Shown piece by piece: positions 45,657 through 53,928 of a stretch of DNA of 64,000 nt. The notes beneath the pieces were generated by a model that worked only from the letters and a program-made list of their open reading frames with translations, had not been told where the DNA came from and ran no database searches. The stretch lies in assembly GCF_002845275.2 (NCBI RefSeq), contig NZ_CP088149.1:1980501-2044500 (forward strand). The letters are read 5' to 3'. This DNA comes from Pseudomonas sp. S06B 330 (GTDB taxonomy: Bacteria; Pseudomonadota; Gammaproteobacteria; Pseudomonadales; Pseudomonadaceae). Every line of letters begins with the position of its first letter. The first letter of the stretch is position 1. The position numbers and the translations under genes were made by a program.

Positions 45657-46520
45657 TCAGCCCCTGGCCAGTTCAGTCAGGTGCACCTTCACTTCCTCGG
45701 TCTTGAGCACCAGCACATCGCACTCAAGTGCATCGAGTACCACCTCGGCGGTGTTCCCGATCAACGCCCCGGAAATCCCGGTGCGGGCCACGGTGCCAAT
45801 CACCGTCACCACCGCATCATATTTGCTGGCGGTGTAAGGGATCAGTACATCTGCCGGGCCTTCGGCCACATGCAGGCGTTCATCCTTGATATCGAATTCG
45901 GCCTGGAATGCGCTGCATTCTTCGCGGTAACGCTGTTCGATGGTTTCCTTCAATTGATAGACCGGATCGGCTGCCGACAGCATCGGTGAGGGGTGGGCGC
46001 TGATGACATGCAGGTTGCCTTTGGCCAGGTTGGCGATCTCATAACCGTGGTCGATGATGTTTCTGTGCAGCAGGCGATGCGCCTCGTCATGGTTGCCGAC
46101 ATCCACCGCGGCGAGAATCACGCCGCCGGTCCATGGCCGCTCGGTCTTGACCATTAGCACCGCGCAAGGGCACTGGCGCAGCAGCTTCCAGTCGGTTGGC
46201 GTGAGCAGGGCCCGTTTAAGCGGGTTGTCCGGGCGATGCTCCTTGATCACCAGGTCGCAGCCTTCTGCTTGCTGCACATTGATGATCGATTCGTGCAGGG
46301 TGTCGTGCCAGGCTTGTTCATGGGTGACGTTATCGTAGCCGTCGTCATGCAGTTGGCTGGCCAGCAGGCTGAGCAGGGCGCTATGGTCGTGTTTTTTGTC
46401 GCACATCAACAGGTGCAGGCGCGCACCGGTGGCGCCGGCAATCAGTTTGGCCCGAGTCAGTGCACGGCTGTGGGCGTGTTCGGGATCGAGTACCACCAGG
46501 ATGCTGCGTACTTCTTGCAT
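45657..46520 (-). CDS. Universal stress protein, tandem UspA domains
   Basis: The 287-residue protein (UspE-like layout) has two UspA domains. The first (about 1-140) begins RSILVVLDPEHAHSRALTRAKLIA; the second (about 145-285) ends with VTVIGTVARTGISGALIGNTAEVVLDALECDVLVLK, a good ATP-binding loop. Such proteins help survive oxidative stress or starvation; the specific role is unknown. It is transcribed toward the DUF1289 gene and diverges from miaE. Confidence 0.88.
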   Translation of the reverse strand: MQEVRSILVVLDPEHAHSRALTRAKLIAGATGARLHLLMCDKKHDHSALLSLLASQLHDDGYDNVTHEQAWHDTLHESIINVQQAEGCDLVIKEHRPDNPLKRALLTPTDWKLLRQCPCAVLMVKTERPWTGGVILAAVDVGNHDEAHRLLHRNIIDHGYEIANLAKGNLHVISAHPSPMLSAADPVYQLKETIEQRYREECSAFQAEFDIKDERLHVAEGPADVLIPYTASKYDAVVTVIGTVARTGISGALIGNTAEVVLDALECDVLVLKTEEVKVHLTELARG

Positions 46521-46634
46521 GAGCGTGAACTCCCTTCAGATTTGGCGACCGGTGCCTGACTATAGTCGGCGCCAAGTGCTATGGGGGTTGATACATATCA
46601 AAGCATAGTCACTGGTGATCGCCGCCGCCGCCGG

Positions 46635-46640
46635 TATAAT
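46635..46640 (+). promoter_or_regulatory. Probable -10 element of miaE
   Basis: A consensus TATAAT lies 38 bp before the miaE start codon. The -35 region (around CTGGTG) is weak, so the promoter assignment is tentative. Confidence 0.4.
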
Positions 46641-46678
46641 CGCTGCTCTTGCCGTTGCCCTGCCTGTTTTGTGAGCCT

Positions 46679-47284
46679 ATGTCCCTTATTCCTGAAATTG
46701 AAGCGTTCCTTGGTTGCCGTACGCCTGATGCCTGGGTCCAGGCGGCCCTTGCCGACCAGGAAACCCTGTTGATCGACCACAAGAACTGCGAGTTCAAGGC
46801 TGCCAGCACCGCGTTGAGCCTGATGGCCAAGTACAACACGCACGTGGACCTGATCAACATGATGTCGCGCCTGGCGCGCGAAGAACTGGTGCACCACGAG
46901 CAGGTGATGCGTCTGATGAAGCGTCGCAAGATCGCCCTGCGCCCGCTCTCGGCTGGGCGTTATGCCTCGGGGTTGCGCCGAGTAGTGCGGACCCACGAAC
47001 CGGTCAAGCTGGTCGACACCCTGGTGGTCGGCGCCTTCATCGAGGCGCGTAGCTGCGAGCGTTTTGCCGCTCTGGTGCCGCATCTGGATGAAGAATTGGG
47101 CAAGTTCTATCACGGCCTGCTCAACAGTGAGGCTCGGCACTATCAGGGGTATCTCAAGCTGGCGCATCAATACGGTGATGCGGCGGATATCGAGCGGGTG
47201 GTGGAGAAGGTCAGGGTCGCCGAGGCCGAACTGATCGGCAGCCCGGATGAAGAGTTTCGTTTCCATAGTGGCATTCCTGCCTGA
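46679..47284 (+). CDS. miaE: MiaE, tRNA-(ms2io6A) hydroxylase
   Basis: MiaE hydroxylates the isopentenyl side chain of ms2i6A37 in tRNA using a nonheme diiron centre. The 201-residue protein has the ferritin-like four-helix pattern: EELVHHEQVMRLM, EARSCERFAAL and NSEARHYQGYLKLA supply the Glu and His ligands. ATG 46679 (MSLIPEIEAFLGC) is chosen over an upstream reading that would put the -10 element close to the start codon. It converges on the DUF6708 gene with an 18-bp gap. Confidence 0.93.
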   Translation: MSLIPEIEAFLGCRTPDAWVQAALADQETLLIDHKNCEFKAASTALSLMAKYNTHVDLINMMSRLAREELVHHEQVMRLMKRRKIALRPLSAGRYASGLRRVVRTHEPVKLVDTLVVGAFIEARSCERFAALVPHLDEELGKFYHGLLNSEARHYQGYLKLAHQYGDAADIERVVEKVRVAEAELIGSPDEEFRFHSGIPA

Positions 47285-47302
47285 TTACTCCGGGCAGGCC
47301 CA

Positions 47303-48493
47303 TCAATGTAAGCCTGCCGCCTTGCACGCCTCGACAAACGTCGAGGCTTTTTTGTCCATTGCCTCTTTGACTATCTGATTGGCTTTCAATAAGGCTGCGC
47401 TTGGCTTTGCCCACTGCTCCGGAGGCAGCGGCTCGGACCATGCCAGTACGGACTCCGGTAATTTCGGACGGCCCTTTCGATGGCCCCATTCAGCAAGCAG
47501 GTAAGGCATTTTCCAGAACACCAGCACTCGGCGGATGTACCAGAATCGCAAGGGCCATGGGCTGCGTTTGGGATAGCCAAATCTCTCACGCTCCTTGGCA
47601 GAAAGATCGGCGCCCACGTCGTTCATATGGCACCTTCTGCGCGCGTCTTCACGTTCGAGTTCAAAGGTGTGCAGCCCTTCGTAAGGTTTGAGCCGATCAC
47701 CCGTTGCAATCAACCCCATGGCGGCAAGCATCGGGTTCGGCGTATCCACCAATTGACCGTCTTCCATGTAATTACGAATCGACGTCCACATTCCCAGTGA
47801 ATGGGCGTCGCTGGGCTGCGGCAGCAGAAGGAACTGCACGGTGTCTTGCTCCTCATCCTCCAAGCCCATGCCCAAGGTGTACTGACGGGTGGCGCCATAG
47901 CTGGTGACGCCCTGGGTATTGGCCACCCAGGCGACCACACTTTCCCAGGGCACGATCAAGACCCGATGGGTTTTGGAGTCGACGTAGCAGACTTCGCGGC
48001 GTTGGCGGTTGAAGCGTACGGGGTAGGTTTTGGCGGCCTCGTAGACACTGGAGATCATTCCATAAACGTACGCTCCCATAGGAATAGTAAGTAAAAGCGA
48101 ACCGCCAGCAAATACCTCTAAAAAACCTCCGATAATATCGAAAAACTTTCGATCTATTCCAGGTGGATTAAATATCGCGAGCCCTATAGAAATAAGAATA
48201 GGCACAATAAATGCGGTAACCAGTAGCATCCAAATGCCAGCCGCTAAGATCTTTCCTTGCTCAACCATCCCTTGGTTACTACCACCCAACTCCAGATAGG
48301 TATCGTTCATCTGCGAAAAGTTGCGGCGAGACGATTGGACCTGACCTGTGTACACGGGCAAGGGCGACAGAAACAGGGTTTCGTTCAACCCCTTGACCCG
48401 GATTTCACCGGCACTGGGGCGCTGACTGCGAATGTCCAGAGCCGGCTCAGTAGCGACGCTTTTGTCTTTGCGTTTGAACAGTTTGCTAAACAT
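47303..48493 (-). CDS. DUF6708-type membrane protein, partner of the VasX-like toxin
   Basis: This 396-residue protein has two hydrophobic segments (about residues 82-108 and 118-151), followed by a soluble part with FNRQRREVCYVDSKTHRVLIVPWESVVAWV. Such domains recur next to type VI secretion effectors, and I tentatively place it in the DUF6708 group. It overlaps the VasX-like gene by 8 bp, so the pair is co-translated. By position and membrane location it could be the immunity protein or a loading factor; neither is shown. The membrane-segment coding region (48060-48260) is visibly more A/T-rich than the flanks. Confidence 0.7.
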   Translation of the reverse strand: MFSKLFKRKDKSVATEPALDIRSQRPSAGEIRVKGLNETLFLSPLPVYTGQVQSSRRNFSQMNDTYLELGGSNQGMVEQGKILAAGIWMLLVTAFIVPILISIGLAIFNPPGIDRKFFDIIGGFLEVFAGGSLLLTIPMGAYVYGMISSVYEAAKTYPVRFNRQRREVCYVDSKTHRVLIVPWESVVAWVANTQGVTSYGATRQYTLGMGLEDEEQDTVQFLLLPQPSDAHSLGMWTSIRNYMEDGQLVDTPNPMLAAMGLIATGDRLKPYEGLHTFELEREDARRRCHMNDVGADLSAKERERFGYPKRSPWPLRFWYIRRVLVFWKMPYLLAEWGHRKGRPKLPESVLAWSEPLPPEQWAKPSAALLKANQIVKEAMDKKASTFVEACKAAGLH

Positions 48494-51400
48494 CGACAGT
48501 CGCCAAGTCGTCTCTGATGAAAAACCTGAATGGGGCCTTGCCTGTTCCGGGGGGCATGTTCTCTACCGAGTCAAGTCGATAGATACCCTTGGCCATGATG
48601 GTCACACCATAAGAGCGGGTGATGTACAGGTTACGCAGGACAAAAGTGGTTTGGTGGAGTACATCGCGTTCGGCGTCCAATTGGTAGGCGATGGTGAAGG
48701 CCAGGGCGAAATCTGAGGTTTGTTCGCAATCATTGATCGGCAAATGCAGCGTCAGTGCTTGTTGCCCTTCACTGACGACGATGAAACGCGTGGCCCATAT
48801 GGCGGTGCGTTCTTTCCAGCTTGCTGGCGGCAGGTTGCGCCTGTAAGGCTGGTGTGCGTAGTTATCACGGACCTGTTCGTAGGCTTGTAGCTGTAACTTG
48901 CGCTGGTCCATTTCCTGAGTGCTGATGCCAGGCAGCACCAGCCTCAAGTAGGTTTGTTTTTCATCGCGGATCAGTTCACAGGTTGGCTTTTGCACGACCC
49001 TCGCCAGTTCACTCCACTCGTCTTGCAGGGTGCGGTGCTTGGACTTGTTGCCCCAGGTACTGGTTTCCATCCACGCTTGCAGATCATCCAGATTGAAGTA
49101 GTTGTACAACCCCTCACCCACCAATTGCAGGGCCGTGGCGACCAGGCCTATCAGATTGGCACGCGCACCGATGGCCAAAAGCCGTGGACTAGCCTCTGCC
49201 CACGCCAAAGCGCGCAGTTCGGTCGGTGTTTTCAAAATGTTCTTGATGATGGAACCTGTGTGCTTGGCGGCCCAGGTGTTGGTGCCAACCAATATCCCAT
49301 CGCCGGTAATCTGCAAAGTGGTAGCGCCCAGCCCCTTGTAATTGCCTTTAGCCAAGGCTTTACCCCATTGCAGCGAGTGCCTACCCAAGTCGATTAATGC
49401 TGCTGTGCCGCCAAATGAAAACGCCCCAAATCCGCTTATGCCGCTCCATCGTCCCAAACGACTCATGGTGTTTAACTTACCGGCAGCACTTTCCATCTGC
49501 TCAATGTGAGCCTGAAATAAAGTGACCGCTGACCCTTGCACTGCGGCAAAACCGGCCGCTGACATACCGATAAATGATTCGATGGCCTTCCACTTATCAG
49601 CTCTCGTAGGAGCTTCCTTTTCATATATGGTGGTGATCGCCTCTATAAACTTCAGCCCCTGAATCACAAATAACGCCAACGCAATCCCATCGCCTTTCGA
49701 CTTCACCGCCGCCAGTAGTGGCCTGTTAAAGGTTCCGGTAGCCCGGAAGTCCTGAGCGGTCCTGGTCATCTCTGCACGCAACTGCGGATCCAGGCCATCG
49801 ATCACCGTCCCGATCTGCGCCGGACTGTTACCACCGACCGTCAAGGCACCACTGAGCCTTTCCTCTAAAGGCATCAAGGCAGCTTTCAATTGAATGATGC
49901 GCTGGGTGTACACCGCTTCACTGCCTAGCTCTGCATAACCTGTGGTTTGGCGCCGCAACTCGCGGTTGCGCAGCTTGTAGATTTCCTTGAGCTGGCTGCG
50001 CAGGTTCATCGAATGCTCACGGGCCTGATTGAACACCGCTATTTCTGTTGCTGAAGCCGCACGTAATGTCAGGCCCTGGCGGGAGAACTCGCGCAACAGC
50101 TGCAGCCGGGCCGGCGCCCCGAGGTGGCGAATGTAGCCGTTAGGGTCAATGTTCTGTCCTTGCCTGAAGGTCTCATGAGCCTTCTCTAGCTGATCGGCGG
50201 CTTCCAACTGATGCGCCGGGATGTAGGCCTCCTCCAGCATGCTCTGCAAACCCATGAACTGAGTATTCAGTTTGGTGTAATTGGGCAGGCGTTTAATCAT
50301 CAAGCTGTGAAATTGATTGCTCAATACATTGACGTTATTGGTGCTTTGCGCAGCATCAAGCACCTTGATGGTGAAGCTGCTCAAGTCCGCCAGTTTTTTT
50401 GCAATGTCGATTTGCTCTGCCAGGCTCAAGGTGTCGAGCCCAGGCACCACCGTCAACAGGTCGGACTCAAGGTAAGCAGCCAGTTTTTTCGCAGCGTTTC
50501 GATCTGCGCACATCGCCGCCACACAAACGAATTCGGTTTCCAGACGGTGCTTGATCTGTGCATCGAGTGTGAAATCGTAGTACCAGGCTGCGCGGTGGAA
50601 CAGGCCGGCGGTGAACAGGTTGAGGCGATCGTCGCGTAGGGTTTGCAGGCGGGCATGCCAGTGACTCAGCAGGTTTTGCTGCGCCAGGACAAAGGCTTCC
50701 ATTTCTGCCCGCTTGACCAGGTCGTCGATGCCGCGCTGGCCAATGTCCTTGCCGTGCAGCGCGTGCCAACTCTCCAGGCTGAGCGTGTTGAGGGCATCCT
50801 GGTGTTTTTGATAGAGCGCAGCTCCCAGCGCGTCTTTCATGTCGATAAAGGCACGGGCATAGACATTGTCCTCGGCCGCTTGTCGCCAGTGCTGTTCGCT
50901 ACCGAAGATGCCCGGTGCCGGATGTTCGTGCCGGACCGTTAGAAACTCAAAGATTCTCGATTGCTGTTGCTTTGTGGTGTCATCTTTCAACGCGCGAATG
51001 GCCGAGTCGGTTTCGCTCTGCGCCACCAAGCGTGCGGTATTGACGGTGTACAAGGACTGGATGTAAGTACCACTGAGGTATTGGGCCTGGCGCGTGTCGT
51101 CAGCACTCCACTGATCGATCCAGTCGGCCACTTTCAGTTGGGCGGCGGCCAGGTCGCGCATCACGCCAATGTCGTCGCGCAGCACCAGAAACAGGTAATC
51201 GTCCTGGTAAGCACCGAGTACTTTACTGGTCAGTGCTTCAATTTCCGTGTCCTGGAACAACGGCTGCTCTTCCCAGTGGTAGGGCTGTGTCTCTTCAGGG
51301 TTGGCGCCGTCGGGAAAGGCTTTGGACGCTGGCCGTTGGCTGGTGCCTGTCGCGTCGGGCAGTTGGGCGTTTTCCGCCACTTCCGCCAGCCATTTGTCTG

Positions 51401-51938
51401 CCTGTGGTTTGCTCAACAGGTTGGCGCCGCCCCGCTGCGGGCAGGCACTCTGCAGTTCGACACGCTGCATCAAGCGTTGGCGTTCATCCCTGGACGTGAG
51501 CACTTGCGCGCATTTGAAGGCCGTCCACTGAATTTCGCAGTAGCAGGCATACAAGGTGTGATTACGCTTGAACACCAAGTGTGGTTCGCCGACAGCACTG
51601 GTGCGTGTGTCACTGGCAACCTCCTGACTGTTCCAGAGCAACTTGCTGATCTGGCCTTTTTCAATGCTGTACTCATGCAGATAACCGCTGGTGTCGTCGA
51701 TGATGTACAGATACCCATCACGCAACAGGCGGATGCCCAGCGGCTGGCTCTGTAGTTTGAATGGCATGGACAGCTCAGCGGCAGGATCAAGGTGCTCGAC
51801 CAAGCCGTAGCGCAGCGGCAGCAACTGCACTTTCGTATTCATCAAAGGACACACCCCGAGAGGAGCACGTGCGTCCTTGATGCTTTTGGCCATGGCGGCA
51901 GTATTGGCGCTGATCTTGGGTGGGTGTTGAACAGTCAC
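48486..51938 (-). CDS. VasX-type type VI secretion toxin (orphan)
   Basis: The 1150-residue protein begins with a region like the N-terminus of Vibrio VasX and related type VI effectors: CPLMNTKVQLLPLRYGLVEH, LRLLRDGYLYIIDDTSGYLHEYSI-like strands, then a long helical body. The C-terminal third has several hydrophobic segments (about residues 745-765, 785-805, 828-850 and 917-945) compatible with a pore-forming module. VasX disrupts inner membranes of competitors. The start is GTG 51938 with AAGGACG upstream. No VgrG, PAAR, Hcp or DUF4123 adaptor gene is in the window, so delivery would need components elsewhere. Confidence 0.8.
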   Translation of the reverse strand: MTVQHPPKISANTAAMAKSIKDARAPLGVCPLMNTKVQLLPLRYGLVEHLDPAAELSMPFKLQSQPLGIRLLRDGYLYIIDDTSGYLHEYSIEKGQISKLLWNSQEVASDTRTSAVGEPHLVFKRNHTLYACYCEIQWTAFKCAQVLTSRDERQRLMQRVELQSACPQRGGANLLSKPQADKWLAEVAENAQLPDATGTSQRPASKAFPDGANPEETQPYHWEEQPLFQDTEIEALTSKVLGAYQDDYLFLVLRDDIGVMRDLAAAQLKVADWIDQWSADDTRQAQYLSGTYIQSLYTVNTARLVAQSETDSAIRALKDDTTKQQQSRIFEFLTVRHEHPAPGIFGSEQHWRQAAEDNVYARAFIDMKDALGAALYQKHQDALNTLSLESWHALHGKDIGQRGIDDLVKRAEMEAFVLAQQNLLSHWHARLQTLRDDRLNLFTAGLFHRAAWYYDFTLDAQIKHRLETEFVCVAAMCADRNAAKKLAAYLESDLLTVVPGLDTLSLAEQIDIAKKLADLSSFTIKVLDAAQSTNNVNVLSNQFHSLMIKRLPNYTKLNTQFMGLQSMLEEAYIPAHQLEAADQLEKAHETFRQGQNIDPNGYIRHLGAPARLQLLREFSRQGLTLRAASATEIAVFNQAREHSMNLRSQLKEIYKLRNRELRRQTTGYAELGSEAVYTQRIIQLKAALMPLEERLSGALTVGGNSPAQIGTVIDGLDPQLRAEMTRTAQDFRATGTFNRPLLAAVKSKGDGIALALFVIQGLKFIEAITTIYEKEAPTRADKWKAIESFIGMSAAGFAAVQGSAVTLFQAHIEQMESAAGKLNTMSRLGRWSGISGFGAFSFGGTAALIDLGRHSLQWGKALAKGNYKGLGATTLQITGDGILVGTNTWAAKHTGSIIKNILKTPTELRALAWAEASPRLLAIGARANLIGLVATALQLVGEGLYNYFNLDDLQAWMETSTWGNKSKHRTLQDEWSELARVVQKPTCELIRDEKQTYLRLVLPGISTQEMDQRKLQLQAYEQVRDNYAHQPYRRNLPPASWKERTAIWATRFIVVSEGQQALTLHLPINDCEQTSDFALAFTIAYQLDAERDVLHQTTFVLRNLYITRSYGVTIMAKGIYRLDSVENMPPGTGKAPFRFFIRDDLATVDV

Positions 51939-52135
51939 AGCAGGCGTCCTTGTCGTTCAGCGGCCTAGCGTTCGGAGAAATTGTGCTGGAAGCGGTGATA
52001 ACTCCCGGAAAAGCTACCAAGAGCAGCCAAGATTTGATGTCAGACGCTTCCGAAAATGTGCCTGTATTTGCATATTGTCGGTTAATGGGCCAACGCAAAG
52101 CCTGCTCCCACATACCAAGCAAGCTAATTAATGCC

Positions 52136-52186
52136 TTGACGTTAGCTGCTTAGGCAGTAACATTATGTTACCAACTGCTTAAGCAG
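52136..52186 (+). promoter_or_regulatory. Promoter and twin palindromic operator of the emr operon
   Basis: TTGACG (52136-52141) is a likely -35 box, with TAACAT (52158-52163, 16 bp away) as a possible -10. Two near-identical palindromes, CTGCTTAGGCAG (52146-52157) and CTGCTTAAGCAG (52175-52186), lie 29 bp apart, and GTAACATTATGTTAC (52157-52171) is a further palindrome between them. Overlap with the promoter suits repression by the adjacent MarR protein. Confidence 0.65.
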
Positions 52187-52197
52187 GTATTGCCTTC

Positions 52198-52716
52198 ATG
52201 CCGCATTACACCCCGGAAAACTTCCAGTCCTGCACCCTCGGCTTGCTCCTGGGGCGCGCCGCGCTGGTCAAAGACCGCATTCTCGACAGTCACCTGCAAG
52301 CGTTCGGCGTCACTGCCGCGCAGTTCAAGGTGTTGATCATCGTTGCCCAGTTCGGTGTCGATACCCCAGCCGAACTGTGCCGTTACCTGGCCCTGGACAG
52401 TGGCTCGATGACGCGCATGCTCGATCGCCTGGAACAGAAAGACTTGCTGCTGCGCCGCCGCTGCCCCGATGACCGCCGTCAGGTACGCCTGGCATTGAGC
52501 GAGGAGGGTCAGAAGCTTGCCGATCAGTTGCCGCACATCGGCGCCGGCGCCATGAACGAATTGCTCGGTGTCCTTTCTTCCGAAGAGCTGGCCAGCCTGG
52601 AAGGGCTGTTGAGTAAAGTCCTGCTGGCTGCTGGCGACAGCCTGACGGCACTGCGCCTCGATGTGGCCAACCAGCATAAGGCTGCCGCGCAGCCGTGTGC
52701 CCCAGAAATCCAGTAG
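52198..52716 (+). CDS. MarR-family repressor of the EmrAB efflux operon
   Basis: This 172-residue winged-helix regulator has the MarR core: FKVLIIVAQFGVDTPAELCRYLALDSGSMTRMLDRLEQKDLLLRRRCPDDRRQVRLALSEEGQKL. It is first in an operon with emrA and emrB, an arrangement typical of EmrR/FarR-like repressors that are released by phenolic or drug ligands. The ATG lies only 11 bp beyond the second operator palindrome, so bound protein would block transcription. Ribosome binding site is weak (CAGGTA). Confidence 0.9.
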   Translation: MPHYTPENFQSCTLGLLLGRAALVKDRILDSHLQAFGVTAAQFKVLIIVAQFGVDTPAELCRYLALDSGSMTRMLDRLEQKDLLLRRRCPDDRRQVRLALSEEGQKLADQLPHIGAGAMNELLGVLSSEELASLEGLLSKVLLAAGDSLTALRLDVANQHKAAAQPCAPEIQ

Positions 52717-52725
52717 GTATTGATC

Positions 52726-53928
52726 ATGGCCATTGCCAACTCCCCAGGCACTGAGACTTCTGCGCAGGACCTCAACAACAGTCGCAAGCGCAAGACCTGG
52801 TTGCTCGGCCTTGCCCTGCTGATTGTGGTCGGCGGCGGTGCGGTGTGGGCCTGGCACACGCTGTACGGGCGCTGGAATGAGGAAACTGACGACGCCTACG
52901 TTAATGGCAACGTGGTGGAAATCACTCCCTTGGTGACCGGCACTGTGGTCAGCATCGGTGCTGATGACGGCGATCTGGTCCACGCCGGCCAGGTGTTGAT
53001 CGAGTTCGATCCCAGTGACGCCGAGGTTGGCCTGCAATCCGCTCAGGCCCAGCTGGCACGGGCGGTGCGCCAGGTGCGCGGGTTGTATAGCAATGTTGAT
53101 GGCATGAAGGCCCAGGTGGCGGCGCGTCAGGCCGAGCAGACCAAGGCCCAGGAAAACTACAACCGACGCAAGACCCTGGCCGCTGGCGGGGCGATTTCCC
53201 TGGAAGAGCTGTCCCACGCCCGCGACGATCTGGCCTCGGCGCAGAGCGCACTGATCAATGCCAGGCAACAGCTCAACACCACCTCTGCTTTGGTTGATGA
53301 CACAGTGGTCTCCTCGCACCCACAAGTCATGGCTGCCGCTGCCGACCTGCGCCAGGCGTACCTGGCTGCAGCGCGCACCACCCTGGTGGCACCGGTCACC
53401 GGTTATGTCGCCAAACGCACAGTGCAGTTGGGGCAACGCCTGCAGCCGGGTACGGCGACCATGGCGGTGATCCCGCTGGATCAACTATGGATCGATGCCA
53501 ATTTCAAGGAAACCCAACTGCGCCACATGCGCATTGGGCAGCCGGTGGATATCGTCGCTGACCTGTACGGCAGTGAGGTCAAGTACAGCGGCACCATTGA
53601 CAGCCTTGGCGCCGGTACCGGTAGTGCTTTCGCCCTGTTGCCGGCACAGAACGCTACCGGCAACTGGATCAAGATCGTTCAGCGGGTCCCGGTGCGCATT
53701 CATATCAATGCCGAACAACTGGCTGCCCACCCGCTGCGCATCGGCCTGTCAACTCAGGTCACTGTCGATCTGCATGACCAGAGCGGCCCGGTGTTGGCGC
53801 AGTTACCGCCGCAAAAGGCTTCATTTGCGACTCAAGTGTACGATCGTCAGTTGGTCGAGGCCGATGCGATGATTGCACGGCTAATCCATGACAACAGTGA
53901 AGGTCCCAGCAAGACGGCGCAGCGATGA
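52726..53928 (+). CDS. emrA: EmrA-like membrane fusion protein
   Basis: The 400-residue HlyD/EmrA-family periplasmic adaptor links an MFS efflux pump to an outer-membrane channel. There is one membrane helix (about residues 25-47), then TDDAYVNGNVVEITPLVTGTVVSI (start of the lipoyl-like half), a coiled-coil hairpin (about 95-195), and VTGYVAKRTVQLGQRLQPGTATMAVIPLDQLWIDANFKETQL (second lipoyl half and barrel). ATG 52726 is preferred over TTG 52720. It overlaps emrB by 4 bp. No outer-membrane channel gene is adjacent. Confidence 0.92.
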   Translation: MAIANSPGTETSAQDLNNSRKRKTWLLGLALLIVVGGGAVWAWHTLYGRWNEETDDAYVNGNVVEITPLVTGTVVSIGADDGDLVHAGQVLIEFDPSDAEVGLQSAQAQLARAVRQVRGLYSNVDGMKAQVAARQAEQTKAQENYNRRKTLAAGGAISLEELSHARDDLASAQSALINARQQLNTTSALVDDTVVSSHPQVMAAAADLRQAYLAAARTTLVAPVTGYVAKRTVQLGQRLQPGTATMAVIPLDQLWIDANFKETQLRHMRIGQPVDIVADLYGSEVKYSGTIDSLGAGTGSAFALLPAQNATGNWIKIVQRVPVRIHINAEQLAAHPLRIGLSTQVTVDLHDQSGPVLAQLPPQKASFATQVYDRQLVEADAMIARLIHDNSEGPSKTAQR

